Shown here one piece after another: positions 61,925-64,000 of a DNA stretch of 64,000 nt (position 1 is its first letter; each line of letters opens with the position of its first letter). Made by a program: the position numbers and the translations under genes. Source of the DNA: JAUNSR01 sp036655355. Its GTDB lineage: Bacteria > Bacteroidota > Bacteroidia > Bacteroidales > JAUNSR01. The stretch lies in NCBI GenBank assembly GCA_036655355.1, contig JAVVQG010000007.1:1-64000 (forward strand), in the 5' to 3' direction. Under the pieces are notes generated by a model. That model was not told the DNA's origin. It ran no database searches and saw nothing but the letters and a program-made list of their open reading frames with translations.

Positions 61925-64000
61925 ATGAGAAAAAGATTCGACATAGAGGGAATGCACTGTGCATCGTGCGCATATCGTTTACAAAAACATCTACGTAAAT
62001 TAGACGGTATTAGGGAGGCCAATGTAAATCTGGCATCTGAATCGATATTGCTTGATTACGATCCTGAGAAAATCACCCTGCGCACCCTTACTTCTGAAGT
62101 GCAGGAGATGGGATATAAATTGATTCCGGATAATGACAACCGGGGACAACGATTTAATTATGAACGGAAAATACGCCGTAAGAATATCAAAAGAAAGAGA
62201 CGTCGCAATCAATTAACGGTTGCCGTTATTTTTCTTATTCCTCTATTGGCGATCGGATTGAGTCCCCTCTTAAAATACAACTTACCTTTCTCAATCGACC
62301 CTGTTTATTCACCTGTCAATTTTGCGGTGATGCAGCTTTTTTTGTGCGTACCTATTTTGCTTGCCGGATGGCGGTTCTTCGAAAAAGGTTGGAAAAGACT
62401 CTTTCGTTTGCAACCCAATATTGATTCGTTGGTTGCATTGGGAGCTACCGCCGCATTTATCTATAGTGTGGTTTCAACAGTCCTTATCATTTATAGGGAT
62501 GGCACCATATCCGACCATCCACTTTATTATTTGACAAGCGGCGCAATCATCACAATGATCATGTTGGGACGTTTTCTTGAAAACGGGCTGCGAAGAAAAC
62601 ATCAGAATACGTTGTATCGTCTGATCAGCTTAATTCCGGATCTGTCCACCAAAATAATTGACGGAACAGAAACGTCGGTGAATACCTTGGATATTGTTGT
62701 CGGAGACAAGATCCGGGTAACTCCGGGAACCAGAATACCGGTTGACGGGAAAGTGCTCAGCGGATTAGGAATGATTGACGAATCGATTTTCACAGGAAGT
62801 AAAACACCGGTTCTGAAATCTGCAGGCGATAAAGTGATTGCCGGCATGTTCAATCAGGAGGGATATTTCACCGTTGAGGCTACTCATACGGGGAATGACA
62901 CATTTCTCTCCGGCATCATTCGTTTAATTGAGGAGGGAGAAACCTCTCAACCGCCGGTAGGCAGATTGGCCGACAAGGTTTCAGCTTGGGTGATACCGGC
63001 TGTTTTGATCTTGAGTTTGCTCTCTGCCGTGATGTGGTATCTCTTTTTAGGCGATTATGCTTTCGCCATGAACATCTTCGTATCCGTGTTGGTTATAGCT
63101 TGTCCCGTAGCAATCGGTCTAGCCATTCCGATCTCAGTAGTTTTCGCATCTCGAAAAGCATCTTCAATGGGTATTATTGTACGAAGAAGTGAAGCATTTG
63201 AACAAATTCACAAAGCCGACACTTTTGTATTCAACCTGACCGGGACGATAACAGAGGGGAATGCCGCGGTTACGGACTTTATAACATTCCCGCCGTTCAG
63301 CGAAGATCGATTGTTGTCTTTGGCTGCATCCGCCGAATCGGAATCGAAACACCCTTTAGCCAAAGCCATAGTGGCAAGAGCAAAAGAAAAAGGTGTGCCT
63401 ATTCTTATCCCCGATCCGGTGAAGTTAATTGCCGGACAGGGAATCGAGGCGGTAATTCTAGAAGAGCGAGTCGATATCGGCAATTACAAACTGATGGAAT
63501 TGATAAACATTGATCCGGACGTCTTGACTGAGACATCTACAATCATCCGAGAACTCTCCAATCAAGGAAAAACGGCCGTGATGATTGCTGTAGAGGGAGT
63601 ATTGCAGGGTGTGATTGCAATCGAAGATAAACCGCGTCCCGAAGCACGCGAGGTGATACAGAAATTGAAGCAAATGGAGATTTCTAATTACATTCTTACC
63701 GGAGAACACGCCCCTGCCGCCAAAAACATCGGAGAAAAAGTTGATATCAATCACATCATCGCTGATGTTCTGCCTCAAAACAGATCACGCCAGATTCGGA
63801 AATTGCAACATGAAGGAAAAACAGTGCTGATGATAGGCGACGGAATGAATGATGCAAGTGCTCTTGCTCAGGCGAATGCCGGAATTGCGATCGGTTCTCC
63901 CGATAACATCGCCGCAGATGCCGCAGACATTGTCTTATTAAACAAGGACCTCAGACAAATTCTTGTCGTAGTAAGACTAAGTAGGAAGACGATGCGCAAT
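61925..64000 (+). CDS. P1B-type metal ATPase homologue, catalytic motifs replaced (partial, 3' end outside window)
   Basis: 692 codons open to the window edge. N-terminal heavy-metal domain with GMHCASC (residues 9-15), membrane helices from about 95, actuator domain (about 225-330), ion helix and P/N domains. Key sites differ from active copper ATPases: TGSK at 290-293 for TGES, CPV at 393-395 for CPC, NLTGT at 437-441 for DKTGT (phosphorylated Asp is Asn), SKHP at 474-477 for SEHP, and LTGEH for LTGDN. GDGMND (638-643) is kept. Reaction phosphorylation therefore looks impossible, although the frame is undisturbed. It may be a pseudoenzyme with a sensing or partner role. The start ATG at 61925 follows an A-rich stretch. 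Confidence 0.9.
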   Translation, partial: MRKRFDIEGMHCASCAYRLQKHLRKLDGIREANVNLASESILLDYDPEKITLRTLTSEVQEMGYKLIPDNDNRGQRFNYERKIRRKNIKRKRRRNQLTVAVIFLIPLLAIGLSPLLKYNLPFSIDPVYSPVNFAVMQLFLCVPILLAGWRFFEKGWKRLFRLQPNIDSLVALGATAAFIYSVVSTVLIIYRDGTISDHPLYYLTSGAIITMIMLGRFLENGLRRKHQNTLYRLISLIPDLSTKIIDGTETSVNTLDIVVGDKIRVTPGTRIPVDGKVLSGLGMIDESIFTGSKTPVLKSAGDKVIAGMFNQEGYFTVEATHTGNDTFLSGIIRLIEEGETSQPPVGRLADKVSAWVIPAVLILSLLSAVMWYLFLGDYAFAMNIFVSVLVIACPVAIGLAIPISVVFASRKASSMGIIVRRSEAFEQIHKADTFVFNLTGTITEGNAAVTDFITFPPFSEDRLLSLAASAESESKHPLAKAIVARAKEKGVPILIPDPVKLIAGQGIEAVILEERVDIGNYKLMELINIDPDVLTETSTIIRELSNQGKTAVMIAVEGVLQGVIAIEDKPRPEAREVIQKLKQMEISNYILTGEHAPAAKNIGEKVDINHIIADVLPQNRSRQIRKLQHEGKTVLMIGDGMNDASALAQANAGIAIGSPDNIAADAADIVLLNKDLRQILVVVRLSRKTMRN

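Noticed and set aside
61925..64000. Frameshifted P-type ATPase explaining the odd motifs
   Set aside because: The frame is continuous and motifs on both sides of each altered site are in register, so substitutions rather than frameshifts are responsible.

Overview
The window is typical Bacteroidales (Bacteroidetes) chromosome. Evidence: a SusC/SusD pair with a triple-tyrosine sensor-regulator, a lipoprotein beta-carbonic anhydrase, DUF4286, an alpha-2-macroglobulin gene, promoters of the TTTG / TAnnTTTG type, weak Shine-Dalgarno sequences, AT-rich DNA and tRNA genes without an encoded CCA end. I cannot fix the genus; a Dysgonomonadaceae- or Tannerellaceae-like free-living or gut fermenter fits.

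Layout. 0-11.5 kb is housekeeping and metabolism: a small membrane protein, an ArsR regulator, a cation/proton antiporter, an Lrp regulator divergent from metY (O-acetylhomoserine sulfhydrylase), metH facing metY, then DUF4286-ruvC-trkH-trkA on the minus strand. 11.7-13.4 kb holds a YtxH protein and a DEAD-box helicase. 13.4-26.7 kb is a polysaccharide utilisation locus, all on the minus strand: GH3 lipoprotein, membrane sensor-regulator, SusC, SusD, PF10091/GH144-like glucanase and a GH43-discoidin-Fn3 protein. The enzyme set points to beta-1,2-glucan, with the GH43 as an unexplained extra. susC and the GH3 gene share an upstream motif that may be the regulator's operator.

26.7-31.1 kb has an intergenic region with two different tandem repeats, then hcp divergent from a Crp/Fnr-type regulator with a GTAACA-TT-TGTTAC palindrome between them, a YqaA/VTT membrane protein and an unknown protein. 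31.2-37.4 kb has a second DEAD-box helicase, a GH9 glucanase, a periplasmic carbonic anhydrase, an unknown 117-aa protein and a TPR protein. 37.5-48.6 kb is a complete urease cluster read right to left: ureA-ureB-ureC-ureE-ureF-ureG, a 198-bp gap with a duplicated leader, ureD, urea transporter, an MFS transporter, and a nickel ECF-type transporter (NikMN fusion, NikQ, NikO). Together these import urea and nickel and mature the enzyme; the nearby carbonic anhydrase could handle the CO2/bicarbonate formed.

48.7-61.3 kb carries a 1,900-aa alpha-2-macroglobulin without a visible thioester motif, an acyl-CoA synthetase, a MINPP-type histidine phosphatase, a MATE exporter, a DJ-1/PfpI protein, an ion channel with an altered selectivity filter and an XRE-S24 regulator. 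61.4-61.7 kb is a tRNA operon (Gly-GCC, Leu-CAG, Leu-GAG). The window ends inside a P1B-type ATPase gene whose reading frame is intact but whose catalytic motifs are replaced (NLTGT for DKTGT, TGSK for TGES, CPV for CPC); this apparent pseudo-ATPase is the most unusual item seen.

Most genes are on the minus strand in operons closed by clear hairpin terminators. No CRISPR array, prophage or intact insertion sequence was seen.
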